Below are positions 25,401-32,418 of a stretch of DNA of 37,001 bases, in pieces (within the stretch, counting starts at the first letter, position 1; every line of letters begins with the position of its first letter). This stretch comes from Thermoplasmata archaeon (GTDB lineage Archaea > Thermoplasmatota > Thermoplasmata > Thermoplasmatales > Thermoplasmataceae): NCBI GenBank assembly GCA_021797025.1, contig JAKAAK010000002.1:1-37001 (forward strand), in the 5' to 3' direction. The position numbers and the translations under genes are program-made. Under the pieces are notes generated by a model that did no database searches, had not been told where the DNA came from, and saw nothing but the letters and a program-made list of their open reading frames with translations.

Positions 25401-25572
25401 AGGCCATGGAATGTTTTGTAACAATTGAATTTGAAACATTATATGATGTATCGGTAAATATTAACGTTGCAGGATATGCCATTAACAAAAACAGTACTAT
25501 CCAGAACACTATAACCTTCTTTTTGTTTTTTTCAATATATTTGCCAACCCTGTGAAAAAAAGTCTCAAACAT
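22489..25572 (-). CDS. MMPL/RND-superfamily exporter (HAE2/HAE3-like)
   Basis: A 1027-residue proton-driven exporter with the duplicated RND layout. TM1 (about 20-37) is followed by a large external domain (about 38-465), TM2-6, a basic linker (KSKVFWPSKIKEKQKL), TM7, a second external domain (about 690-820) and TM8-12. The helix-4 relay elements GLSSDYSVYILSRYRN in the first half and GLDYDIFMITRVQEN in the second are diagnostic. The external domains are very rich in Asn, Ser and Thr with many NxS/T sequons, as expected for heavily glycosylated surface proteins of wall-less acidophiles. Substrate is unknown; lipids or hydrophobic compounds are usual. A TATA-like element lies about 25 bp upstream. 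Confidence 0.92.
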   Translation of the reverse strand: MFETFFHRVGKYIEKNKKKVIVFWIVLFLLMAYPATLIFTDTSYNVSNSIVTKHSMASKANNLLSSQFGNSTDPQIIIVANNTNIDNNTTMQHLMSFDSSVVSYLKSINIKYTNQTNIFTVENSALKSYSKGIYKEENGTYKLISTVNNEGIKFNASANLSLNLGFGLPATYIQVFNKAYNSTHNKIKANSIAYNEIHSKVKNSNLSLTYLDAFSHTWNSTLKNVNATNIYNETHYMNSAINSTGKNTSFRTEAGEGYPVFLSLDTNFTLNQYMFNSKEIPYMLKDYSINYISGKLSTNTTSSSFIKTYLNMSANNFVKNAYNLGENPSGINISKLMVSEVYNGTINSMNGNPLLKINKPYYSNYLSNLYENGSSGKNITAFSSKIVNSTPYNRYPVLPSKYISASLISPGNSTVLFIFHYNGSLTTKEQSTITSMENSYTKIIPGSSYYLAGSSVSNHQLSTEVLNGMVIALIIGIIISIIIVGLFFKSPIAAFLPFSMFLFSAVIAAGINGILYKYVFKTTISFITPTFLLIIILGLSSDYSVYILSRYRNEARNKNPDAVPESSKWAGHAVFTSGTTVALSYVVLWLSNIPIFSDAGLTNAIAAVVTIIIANTFLIAIIAQLKSKVFWPSKIKEKQKLPFEKSMEKVAHTVLNNKKKILVIFIVITLGALYLYSVTPTNMDFFALLPQSSGMQSLSVVNDSFHYDLFDPTYIILNFTSPFMTTHNGTVRYNQTEYNQTLQIENRLMDSGKVSRVMGPGYPYGNMVNYSFLESSNNNYKNQYINQTNTYLGHKKNYVEIVVYLSNVAWSSKSTNFVSGIPSMVNSHSDYKGYVGGLTEYLNNAYSFTSSAFNRLVPVLAVTIFAILLIQLASALTPIRLIIMVMAAVVASLTLTYIIFYYMLHMPLLIFLPLFVFITLLAVGLDYDIFMITRVQENIMKGMDNNNAIKDSIKETGGVIIVLGSLLFATFGALYFSGIGIMEEIGVGLALGVLIDTFVSWMFFVPVIMAIMNKYNWWPSKMKNTEK

Positions 25573-25677
25573 TATTTACTTATTAAATTGTATAATATAA
25601 AATTTATGACCGAATCTATAGTAAAGGAAATTTTTTAAATTAAAATATATTTATATTTTATATCCAATTATCTACCA

Positions 25678-26586
25678 ATGAATTACACTAAAATTAATTT
25701 ATATGGTTATTTTTATAATTTAGTAAAGCAAATTCCTGACGATAAAATTACAACTTATGGTGCTCTGGCCAATGCTCTGGGGGATATTAAAGCATCAAGG
25801 GCGGTAGGCTATATGCTGTCCGTAAATAAGGATCCGGATATTATTCCATGTTATAAGGTCGTGCATACAGATAAAACTACTGGCAAATATAGACTGGGAA
25901 TAGATGAAAAAATAAGAAGGCTAAAAAATGATGGTGTTGAAATAATAAACGGAAAGGTAACAAATTTTGATGATAAATTTTTTGATAATTTTAAAACAGA
26001 TTATCCATTAAAAAAATTAAGGGAAGAACAGTTAAAAATAGCAGAAAAAATAGATTTAAATGATCATGACTATAACAGTAATATAGCAGCAGTAGATGTT
26101 TCATATGAAAATGAAATAGGTTATGCGGCAATGGTTTATACTGCAAATAATGAATACAGTACAAAAACATATATTAACAGTACAGATTTTCCATATATAC
26201 CAGGATATTTAGCATATAGGGAATTACCATTTATAGAGAAATTATCAGAGGGTTTCGATGGAATTATCATAATAGATGCAAATGGATTATTACACCCAAG
26301 GAAATGTGGTTTAGCAACATTTGCCGGAATAATAATGGATAAAACAACAATAGGTGTGGCAAAATCCCTGCTCCTGGGAAATATAAATAATAATTATATA
26401 TATTACAATAATGAAAAACTTGGCTATATGATAAATAAACATACCATAGTAAGTCCAGGAAATAAAATAAGTTTAGGGACAAGTATAAAAAAGATAATGT
26501 TATTAGGTAATGGTAAATATCCTGAAATATTAAAACTGGCTCATAATGAGACCGTAAAATTGAGGAAGCGGAGATTGCCGAGCTAG
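25678..26586 (+). CDS. Bifunctional O6-alkylguanine-DNA alkyltransferase - endonuclease V
   Basis: A 302-residue fusion of two DNA-repair enzymes. Residues 1-95 are the AGT DNA-binding/active-site domain: helix-turn-helix with the arginine finger in ASRAVGYML and acceptor cysteine in IPCYKVVH (about 58-65, in place of the usual PCHRV). Residues about 110-300 are endonuclease V, which cuts 3' of deaminated bases, with metal Asp in AAVDVSYE, YIPGYLAYRELP (about 175-186), and DANGLLHPRKCGLA (about 198-211, in place of VDGHGxxHPR). A fused protein with both activities has been characterised from Ferroplasma acidarmanus. The N-terminal AGT domain is lost in this family. A TATA element lies 20-30 bp upstream. 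The last six codons and the stop lie inside the tRNA-Leu(CAG) gene. Confidence 0.93.
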   Translation: MNYTKINLYGYFYNLVKQIPDDKITTYGALANALGDIKASRAVGYMLSVNKDPDIIPCYKVVHTDKTTGKYRLGIDEKIRRLKNDGVEIINGKVTNFDDKFFDNFKTDYPLKKLREEQLKIAEKIDLNDHDYNSNIAAVDVSYENEIGYAAMVYTANNEYSTKTYINSTDFPYIPGYLAYRELPFIEKLSEGFDGIIIIDANGLLHPRKCGLATFAGIIMDKTTIGVAKSLLLGNINNNYIYYNNEKLGYMINKHTIVSPGNKISLGTSIKKIMLLGNGKYPEILKLAHNETVKLRKRRLPS

Positions 26587-26652
26587 GACAAAGGCGATGG
26601 ATTCAGGGTTCATTTCCGCAGGGATTCGAGGGTTCAAATCCCTCTCTCCGCA
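26568..26652 (+). tRNA. tRNA-Leu (anticodon CAG)
   Basis: An 85-base class II tRNA with acceptor stem GCGGAGA/TCTCCGC, discriminator A, and D arm GCC-GAGCTAGGACAAA-GGC. The anticodon arm ATGGA-TTCAGGG-TTCAT gives anticodon CAG (reads CUG), followed by a variable arm. The T arm GAGGG-TTCAAAT-CCCTC is perfectly paired. Its first 19 bases are also the last codons and stop of the AGT-EndoV gene. CCA is not encoded. It is the last core feature before the island on its right and a plausible integration site for it. Confidence 0.93.
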
Positions 26653-26716
26653 CTATTATAAAGTTTAATGTGTATACTATAAAGATAGATAATTACCTCT
26701 ATTCCTTTATATACTG

Positions 26717-26935
26717 TTAAAATTCTTTATTAACGGATTCTTTAACTTGAAGATACTTTATATATGAATCAAAGAAGACATTCCCCCGCATATTTTTTAT
26801 TATCCTGCCGTTTTTTACCTTCCAGGTGAAATCATACAGATCACGTTTATCAAAATTATCGGTCTTATATATTCTTTCATACTGGGAAATCAGCACCTCA
26901 AACTATTCAAATACTTTTAACGATAAAACTCTCAC
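26717..26935 (-). pseudogene. Small unknown gene interrupted by one amber codon
   Basis: GTG 26935, ten codons (VRVLSLKVFE), TAG at 26903-26905, then 61 codons including LISQYERIYKTDNFDKRDL and DFTWKVKNGRIIKNMRGN, and TAA at 26717-26719. A TATA-like ATTTATATATC lies about 20-25 bp before the GTG, so the layout is that of a real leaderless gene with one nonsense mutation. A shorter product from the GTG at 26896 is possible. The family is not recognised. Confidence 0.45.
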
Positions 26936-27194
26936 ATTTATAGATATATAAATCAAATTATAATATTCTCTTCTATTATTAAAATAAAACACGGGGTTTG
27001 TGGGAAATTAAGAAATTTATTTTTAAAACATATAAATGGTTGAATGTTTAGCACATAATAATATTAAAATTATATCAAAATGAATTTTTTTTTCCGGTTA
27101 AAACCCAAGTTGAAAATCATTATTGATTGGAAGCTAATTTTTTCTTCTTTATTTTTGTAAAGGTATTAAAATCTGAAAAGTTATGAGTATAGTA

Positions 27195-27561
27195 ATGACC
27201 AATGCATAATCCGGGCTTGCAAGTATACCTAAATCCGATCTTGATAGCTTTGGGGTTACCATAGAAACGCTATAGAACGAGTTTATAATGGATCAGCTTG
27301 AAAGAAGCGGAGTTGACATCAAGAATGGCATAGGCGGTTTAGTCTCAGCCGAATTAGCTAACAAGATCGAAAAGTTTTAGTTGCTATGGTTGCTAGCCGA
27401 ATTGTGAAATGTCCGGTGTGCGGAAAAGTAATAGTGGCTCTCCAATGAAAAAATAGGCTTTTAACGTGTTTGATGTTTCATGATATAAGTGCTCATCCTG
27501 TGAAAACAACTTCAATGTCAATGTGAGCAAACATAATGCGTATACTATCCCAAAGAGTTAA
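27195..27561 (+). pseudogene. Decayed zinc-ribbon protein gene
   Basis: A chain of fragments in adjacent frames reads MTNA(stop)SGLASIPKSDLDSFGVTIETL(stop), then MDQLERSGVDIKNGIGGLVS and AELANKIEKF. After a frameshift it reads VASRIVKCPVCGKVIVA, and after another FNVFDVS(stop)YKCSSCENNFNVNVS, ending at TAA 27559-27561. The two CxxC pairs form a zinc ribbon. The original gene was about 120 codons and may have been a small DNA-binding regulator. Codon use is more GC-rich than the core genes, like the island beside it. Confidence 0.6.
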
Positions 27562-27594
27562 TAAACTTTATTCCCGATTTTTGAAGTTACTTAT

Positions 27595-30500
27595 TTACGA
27601 AATGAAATCCATTGTCACCAATTTAAGCTTTGAAGAATCGAATGGTTTTACATCCGCCTTCTTAAACATGCCTTTTTCAGCCAGAAAATTGCCAAGATCC
27701 CCTATCATTTTCTTCCAGTCACTGTCTTTCTTGTAAGATTTCCATATCTGCCTTAGGACTTGAAGCCTTTTCTTAGTGGGAGGAAGAGATAGTAGCTTTG
27801 ATTTGATCTGTTCCCATACGTGTTCAACAGAGATATCGTTAGGATATTCGTAAAGATAATCACTTAGCTGTATCTCAATCTCATCAATCATTTTCTTAAT
27901 AAATTTAGTGCTGTTTGATCTGTTGAGTTCTTTCAACTGAGAATCTTGCGTGCTGCTGAGCTCTATCTCTTTGTATGTCCTTTCAATTTCCTCTAAAACC
28001 AGTTTATTTGTGTCATAGACTTTCTCGAAGAAAGACGGAATCACGCGTTTTTCCCCTTTTTTGCATTTTATGTACTCCAAAATGTCAGTTTTGCTGGTCA
28101 GAAAATTACCAGTGCTTAGATCGTATATATACCAGAAGTGGAAGTCCCTTTCATACTCATAGTAGAAGAATATTCCTGAGATATTTTCTCTCTTCAGTCC
28201 GCTGAACACGCCAAATGGAATTTTTTCCAGTTCCTCGACTCCCTTATCTTTAAGGAAGTCTTTCAATGGCTGATAAAAGAGCTCTCCACCGCCAAACAGG
28301 TCGGCTTCTAATTCTTTAAAGAGCTTTTCGTCCTTTCCTTTGATACGTCGGATTATCCCGAATACCTTAGGGTGTATTTCCTCCCCAAGAACAGTTTGGT
28401 CAAGACCAACAGAATTATCAATATCAACAATCTTGCTCTGTAGTGCCTGCACTAACTTGAGGAGCTCTTCAAGCTCATCTTCAGGGAAGAAGTTGTAGAC
28501 GTAAATTTCCTTGTAGGGTGACCCAATCCTGTCAATCCTACCTGCCCTCTGAATCATGCGTGTTGGATTCCAGTGTAGATCGTAATTGATCAGGTACTTC
28601 GCAGTTTGAAGATTCTGGCCTTCGGATAGGACGTCTGTGCTGAGGATTATGTCAACATTCTTCTCGAAAAATTTCTTTATTATCTCTTCACGCTGTCCTG
28701 GGTTCTTACTGGTGGTTCCAGAGCTAGAAATCGCTTCGATCTTGAGTTTTGAGAACCGTTTATCGTTGATGATCTCTTCATAGATGTAGTTTAAGGTGTC
28801 CGCATAATATGTGAACAGGATAATCTGTCCGTCTTTGGACAGCTCCAGGAGCTTTTCCTTAAGAACATTGAGCTTTGAATCGTCACTGGGTTTAATTTTT
28901 TTAACCTTATCCAAAATGTTGTTTAACAAGTCTATATCAATATCTATGTCATTGAACAGGTCATCAGCACGATATTCGGAGAGTTTGAAATCATTAAGAA
29001 CTTCCTTGATATCCCCATCTTCCATTTCATCATAGGACCTTAATATGTATCTTATGTAACTCTCCTTAGTCAGGAGCTTTTCATCCTTAAGGTACTTCTT
29101 CAACTTTTCAAGAAATTGGATATGGTTAAAGATGCTCTTTCTGAAGGAGTCTACACTACTTTCCAATCGTTTCAACAAGATCGTCCTGAAAATACCACCA
29201 ATGGCTATCATTCTGCCTAAGGCAAGCCTTTCCTCTTCGGTCTTAACGCCCTCCTTTCTGTACTCAAGAATGCGGTAATATGCCATTGTCAGTTTTTCAG
29301 TAAGAGTATCCGAAATCTCTTTGTACATTCCTTTGTATGCACTGTCCAGTTTGTAATTGATATTTTCAAGGACACGTTTAGGGAACGTAATTTTATGTTC
29401 TTCAGTCTCGCCATCTGGGAGCTCTGTTATTATATATGCATTGGGATAGTTCTCAATAATGTAGTCCCTTGTTCTCCTGATAGAGATTTCATTTAACAGG
29501 TCATTAAGTAGCGAAGGATTGTCTTTGGCATCCTTAAAGAATTTAAACAGATCTGGTATGTTTTCCTTGATAAACGCAGACCTGTCCATCAGTACTAGAA
29601 GCATAATTTGCCAGTACAGGTCCCATGGAGTATTGTTTATAGGGGTTGCGGTAAGAAACAAAATGTAAGGTTTATTTCCCGAATTCGAAAAATGGTCATT
29701 AACAAGTGAAAAAAAGTTCTCCCACCTATTTGATAGCGGGTTTCTAAAGTTGTGGCTTTCGTCAACAACGATTAATTCCACATTATCCAAACGCCCACCG
29801 AGCGTTCTCTTCGCCTTCTCAAGATAATTTTCAGAGGCAAGGTCCTCCTGCGATAGTATATTCTCTTTTGTATCTATTTTCTTAAGCTCGTTTCTCCACA
29901 TCCCACGAAGCTGCGCTGGACATACAATCAATATATTCTTCCGTTCATAGTAGCCAATTTGTTCAAGGATCTTCTTGGCGATCCATGTTTTTCCCAATCC
30001 AACGGAATCGGCCACTATACATCCGCCGTATTTCTTCATCCTTGTCCATATTCTAGCTATGGCATCTTCCTGGAACTGTGCTAGATTTACCTTAGTCTCA
30101 GGCAACCCTTTTGGTTTTTCTTCTTTTTGTCCTTCCTTTATGTCCTCTTTCTGCATTTCATAAAGTGTTTTGATGTATATTTCGTATGGAGAGTATTCTT
30201 TGCTGCCAAATCTGGAATTTTCAAGGAGTTCTATTAACTGCATTTTGAAATCTATAGACTCAGCCCAAAACTTGTCAAACCATTCTTTTCTGGTATAGAT
30301 GGCCTGGGATTCCTGCCTCCAGGTGTTCAGCTCGCCATATCTGGTAAGTCCTGCACGGGTGAAATTGGAAGAACCTATGACTATCCGATCATCAAAGATG
30401 TATGCTTTTCCATGAAGAAATTTCTCAAAAAGCCTCACTTCTACGTTGTCTCGTTTCAGGAACTCGATAAAAAGCCGTACTGTTGAATCAGAGTCCTTTG

Positions 30501-30771
30501 AGAGGTCAAAGCCTTCAACTTCTTTTTTTATCTCTTCAAGTAAGACATCACCAAGAGTAATATCATTCTGAATCTCTGGAGTCTTACCCAATAAAAGTCT
30601 AAATTTCACTGAGCGGTCAAGGTTATCCTTGATCATAGCAAAACCACCTATGTTAAAGAACGCGGTGGCAATGTCAAAGTTGCCTTTCCCATTTTCTTTC
30701 AATGCATCATTTAAGAAGCTAACCAGTTTGTTACCATCACTATTATCTATTATCTCTTTATGCAGCGCCAT
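27595..30771 (-). CDS. PLD-nuclease/SNF2-family helicase fusion (defence-type)
   Basis: A 1058-residue protein. Residues 1-170 form a phospholipase-D-type nuclease domain with a single HKD motif, HGKAYIFD (His120, Lys122, Asp127), then GSSNFT, as in PLDc_2 nucleases that dimerise. Residues about 225-700 are an SNF2/HepA-type superfamily 2 motor: Q-like FQEDAI, Walker A DSVGLGKT (255-262), DESH box (337-340), motif III LTATPINN, and motifs V-VI in STDVLSEGQNLQ, NYDLHWNPTRMIQRAGRIDR. The remaining about 350 residues are a helical C-terminal region of unknown role. It is the last gene of a four-gene operon, with AGGTGAT three bases before its ATG. It probably translocates on invading DNA and cuts it. 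The substrate mark is presumably absence of the adjacent methyltransferase's modification. Confidence 0.92.
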   Translation of the reverse strand: MALHKEIIDNSDGNKLVSFLNDALKENGKGNFDIATAFFNIGGFAMIKDNLDRSVKFRLLLGKTPEIQNDITLGDVLLEEIKKEVEGFDLSKDSDSTVRLFIEFLKRDNVEVRLFEKFLHGKAYIFDDRIVIGSSNFTRAGLTRYGELNTWRQESQAIYTRKEWFDKFWAESIDFKMQLIELLENSRFGSKEYSPYEIYIKTLYEMQKEDIKEGQKEEKPKGLPETKVNLAQFQEDAIARIWTRMKKYGGCIVADSVGLGKTWIAKKILEQIGYYERKNILIVCPAQLRGMWRNELKKIDTKENILSQEDLASENYLEKAKRTLGGRLDNVELIVVDESHNFRNPLSNRWENFFSLVNDHFSNSGNKPYILFLTATPINNTPWDLYWQIMLLVLMDRSAFIKENIPDLFKFFKDAKDNPSLLNDLLNEISIRRTRDYIIENYPNAYIITELPDGETEEHKITFPKRVLENINYKLDSAYKGMYKEISDTLTEKLTMAYYRILEYRKEGVKTEEERLALGRMIAIGGIFRTILLKRLESSVDSFRKSIFNHIQFLEKLKKYLKDEKLLTKESYIRYILRSYDEMEDGDIKEVLNDFKLSEYRADDLFNDIDIDIDLLNNILDKVKKIKPSDDSKLNVLKEKLLELSKDGQIILFTYYADTLNYIYEEIINDKRFSKLKIEAISSSGTTSKNPGQREEIIKKFFEKNVDIILSTDVLSEGQNLQTAKYLINYDLHWNPTRMIQRAGRIDRIGSPYKEIYVYNFFPEDELEELLKLVQALQSKIVDIDNSVGLDQTVLGEEIHPKVFGIIRRIKGKDEKLFKELEADLFGGGELFYQPLKDFLKDKGVEELEKIPFGVFSGLKRENISGIFFYYEYERDFHFWYIYDLSTGNFLTSKTDILEYIKCKKGEKRVIPSFFEKVYDTNKLVLEEIERTYKEIELSSTQDSQLKELNRSNSTKFIKKMIDEIEIQLSDYLYEYPNDISVEHVWEQIKSKLLSLPPTKKRLQVLRQIWKSYKKDSDWKKMIGDLGNFLAEKGMFKKADVKPFDSSKLKLVTMDFIS

Positions 30772-30774
30772 ATT

Positions 30775-30781
30775 ATCACCT
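30775..30781 (-). promoter_or_regulatory. Shine-Dalgarno AGGTGAT for the PLD-helicase
   Basis: Minus-strand AGGTGAT three bases before ATG 30771, touching the stop codon of the upstream DUF4411 gene. It makes translation of the helicase independent of a stop/start overlap, unlike its neighbour. Confidence 0.75.
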
Positions 30782-31272
30782 TAAAATTTCCACCCTTCTA
30801 TCCTGAACATTTCAATTATACCAATAGAGTCTATGCTGTACTTCTGGCATACATATGGTATCCGAACTTTATATCCACGGAGTCTCTCTTCCGTGACAAC
30901 TATTCTTTTTATTTGGACTATGGTTTGTTGGGACCCTGTGGCCATTTCTACTGCCAGAGCCACTACCCAGGCGTCAGCATCATATTTCCTATCTTCTTTT
31001 ACCAACGCAGGATAATTCTTTAAGATATCCTTCAATATTTCAACCTGCCTCTTCGTTGGCGGCCGAAATAGACTACTATTCCTCTTGGCCCACAATGCAA
31101 GCTCATCGTCCCTTTCTTTGACCTCTAATAGTACTTCTGTTGGGGCGACCAGAAGACCTTTCTTGGATAATGATTCCAAGTTATTCCATACACTTGGGAA
31201 CACATCAATTGGATTGTGTCTATTGAGTTCTACGAACGAAGATGTGTCCATAATGTAGTGGTAGAAAGTCAT
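30781..31272 (-). CDS. DUF4411 family PIN-like domain protein (candidate toxin or nuclease)
   Basis: A 163-residue protein of the DUF4411 family, which has a PIN-like nuclease fold. The first catalytic Asp is in YIMDTSSFVELNR (about residue 9), then TEVLLEVKERDDEL with a Glu (about 45), KYDADAWVVALA with the second Asp pair (about 98-106), and a final strand IVVTEE...KVRIPYVC (about 125-142), where IPYVC is characteristic. The acidic residues that bind metal in PIN RNases all have counterparts. It starts within the stop of the XRE-ImmA gene (ATGA, 31269-31272). Antitoxin-then-toxin order and translational coupling make it the likely toxin or effector partner of that protein. Confidence 0.85.
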   Translation of the reverse strand: MTFYHYIMDTSSFVELNRHNPIDVFPSVWNNLESLSKKGLLVAPTEVLLEVKERDDELALWAKRNSSLFRPPTKRQVEILKDILKNYPALVKEDRKYDADAWVVALAVEMATGSQQTIVQIKRIVVTEERLRGYKVRIPYVCQKYSIDSIGIIEMFRIEGWKF

Positions 31273-32417
31273 TTTCTCGCCCTTGCCAGAACTTTATCGA
31301 AATTCTTAGATTTTATAGATAGGAAGCTCAGTGCATCGTTGTAAGTTATGAATTCCTTATCGAAATTGTTTGCAACAAGAGATACAAACTTATTGCCCAT
31401 TTCCGAAAGACACTTCCGATCAGTTGCTATTTTCTTGAACTTCTTCTCTTTTTTCTCCACTTTTATTTCCTTTGGAGTATATCTAGCAAGCACGGACTCA
31501 AATTCTTGCCTTGAAATGTAATTTAGATTTACCATTTTCACCAGTAGAACTGCCTTACTTACCTTATATCTCTTAGACAGAGCATTCAGTGTGTCCGTCT
31601 CCGTGAGGTTATGTACGTGTTTGTTAAATATATCAATTGAGATCTCCTTTGGCAACAGGAAAGCCGATGAGAAGGAGTCGCACCAGCCCTCAATATTGCT
31701 TCTAGCCTGCAAAGACTCTTCTGGGAGGTCTATTACGGTCTCTCCTAAGATTATGTGTCCAAACTCATGCATTAAAGTGAACAACCGAGCTTCGATGCTG
31801 TCCTTTGAGTTTATCACTATAATGTTCGGAGTTCCATCTGCTAAGGCAAACCCTCTTGCATCCTCAATTGGCATGGATAACTGAAAAACCAGAATATTAT
31901 GGTCTTCTAACACGTCTCGTAAATACCCCATCATCTTGTATGCATCTCCGAACTTCCTTTGCTCTTCAATGTCAAAATTCAATATCTTCCGATATTCTGA
32001 AGCAATGAATTCTGGATTATCGGTTAGTTTTGCCTTTTTGATTTCAGTTTCAGTGGCATAATTGATATTAAGGGACAGTTCTTTGCTCACACTCTGAAGA
32101 CCCCGGGTTCTTCGGATGGCAAGAATGGTTTTGCGGTCGAATATGTTAGTCTTGTTTGGTAGAAACCTATAGTCCTTAGGCATCGGTCTTTCCTGTTTTG
32201 GTTTTGATAGGAAGAATGACGCAATTGGCCTTTTGTAGGTTTCTGAAAGGATATACAATTGCCTCATAGTTGGGTTCCTTTTCCCTGATTCCATGTCCTT
32301 GACCACTTCCACAGTTGTTCCGAGTTTCTTGGCAACTTCCCCTACTTCCCAACCTGCACTAGTTCTCAACCACCTGAGAACTTCAGGCACCACATCAATG
32401 GTAAATGATTTGGCCAT
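31269..32417 (-). CDS. XRE helix-turn-helix regulator fused to ImmA/IrrE metallopeptidase
   Basis: A 382-residue protein. Residues 8-65 are an XRE/Cro-type HTH (VLRWLRTSAGWEVGEVAKKL, GTTVEVVKDMESGKRNPT). Residues about 130-290 are an ImmA/IrrE (COG2856) zinc protease with LMHEFGHIILGE giving His217, Glu218 and His221. The C-terminal part (300-382) is basic and then helical. Stand-alone ImmA/IrrE proteins cleave a separate XRE repressor (ImmR, DdrO). Here both parts are in one chain, so it may repress the operon and relieve repression by proteolysis on infection or damage. It starts one base after the methyltransferase stop, with a GAGG Shine-Dalgarno about eight bases upstream, and overlaps the DUF4411 gene at its end. 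Confidence 0.9.
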   Translation of the reverse strand: MAKSFTIDVVPEVLRWLRTSAGWEVGEVAKKLGTTVEVVKDMESGKRNPTMRQLYILSETYKRPIASFFLSKPKQERPMPKDYRFLPNKTNIFDRKTILAIRRTRGLQSVSKELSLNINYATETEIKKAKLTDNPEFIASEYRKILNFDIEEQRKFGDAYKMMGYLRDVLEDHNILVFQLSMPIEDARGFALADGTPNIIVINSKDSIEARLFTLMHEFGHIILGETVIDLPEESLQARSNIEGWCDSFSSAFLLPKEISIDIFNKHVHNLTETDTLNALSKRYKVSKAVLLVKMVNLNYISRQEFESVLARYTPKEIKVEKKEKKFKKIATDRKCLSEMGNKFVSLVANNFDKEFITYNDALSFLSIKSKNFDKVLARARK

Positions 32418-32418
32418 T

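Larger units (their letters stand above)
26653..27594. other. Non-coding junction region between tRNA-Leu and the defence-like operon, filled with dead genes
   Basis: About 940 bp with no intact gene. It contains two gene relics listed separately (26717-26935 minus; 27195-27561 plus) and AT-rich spacers at 26940-27190. I looked for a second copy of the tRNA 3' end as an attachment-site repeat and saw none in the window. No integrase C-terminal part was recognised here. Confidence 0.5.

Noticed and set aside
26653..27594. Integrase C-terminal fragment or attachment-site repeat next to tRNA-Leu(CAG)
   Set aside because: I looked for a repeat of the tRNA 3' end and for R/H/Y recombinase motifs here and found none within the window.
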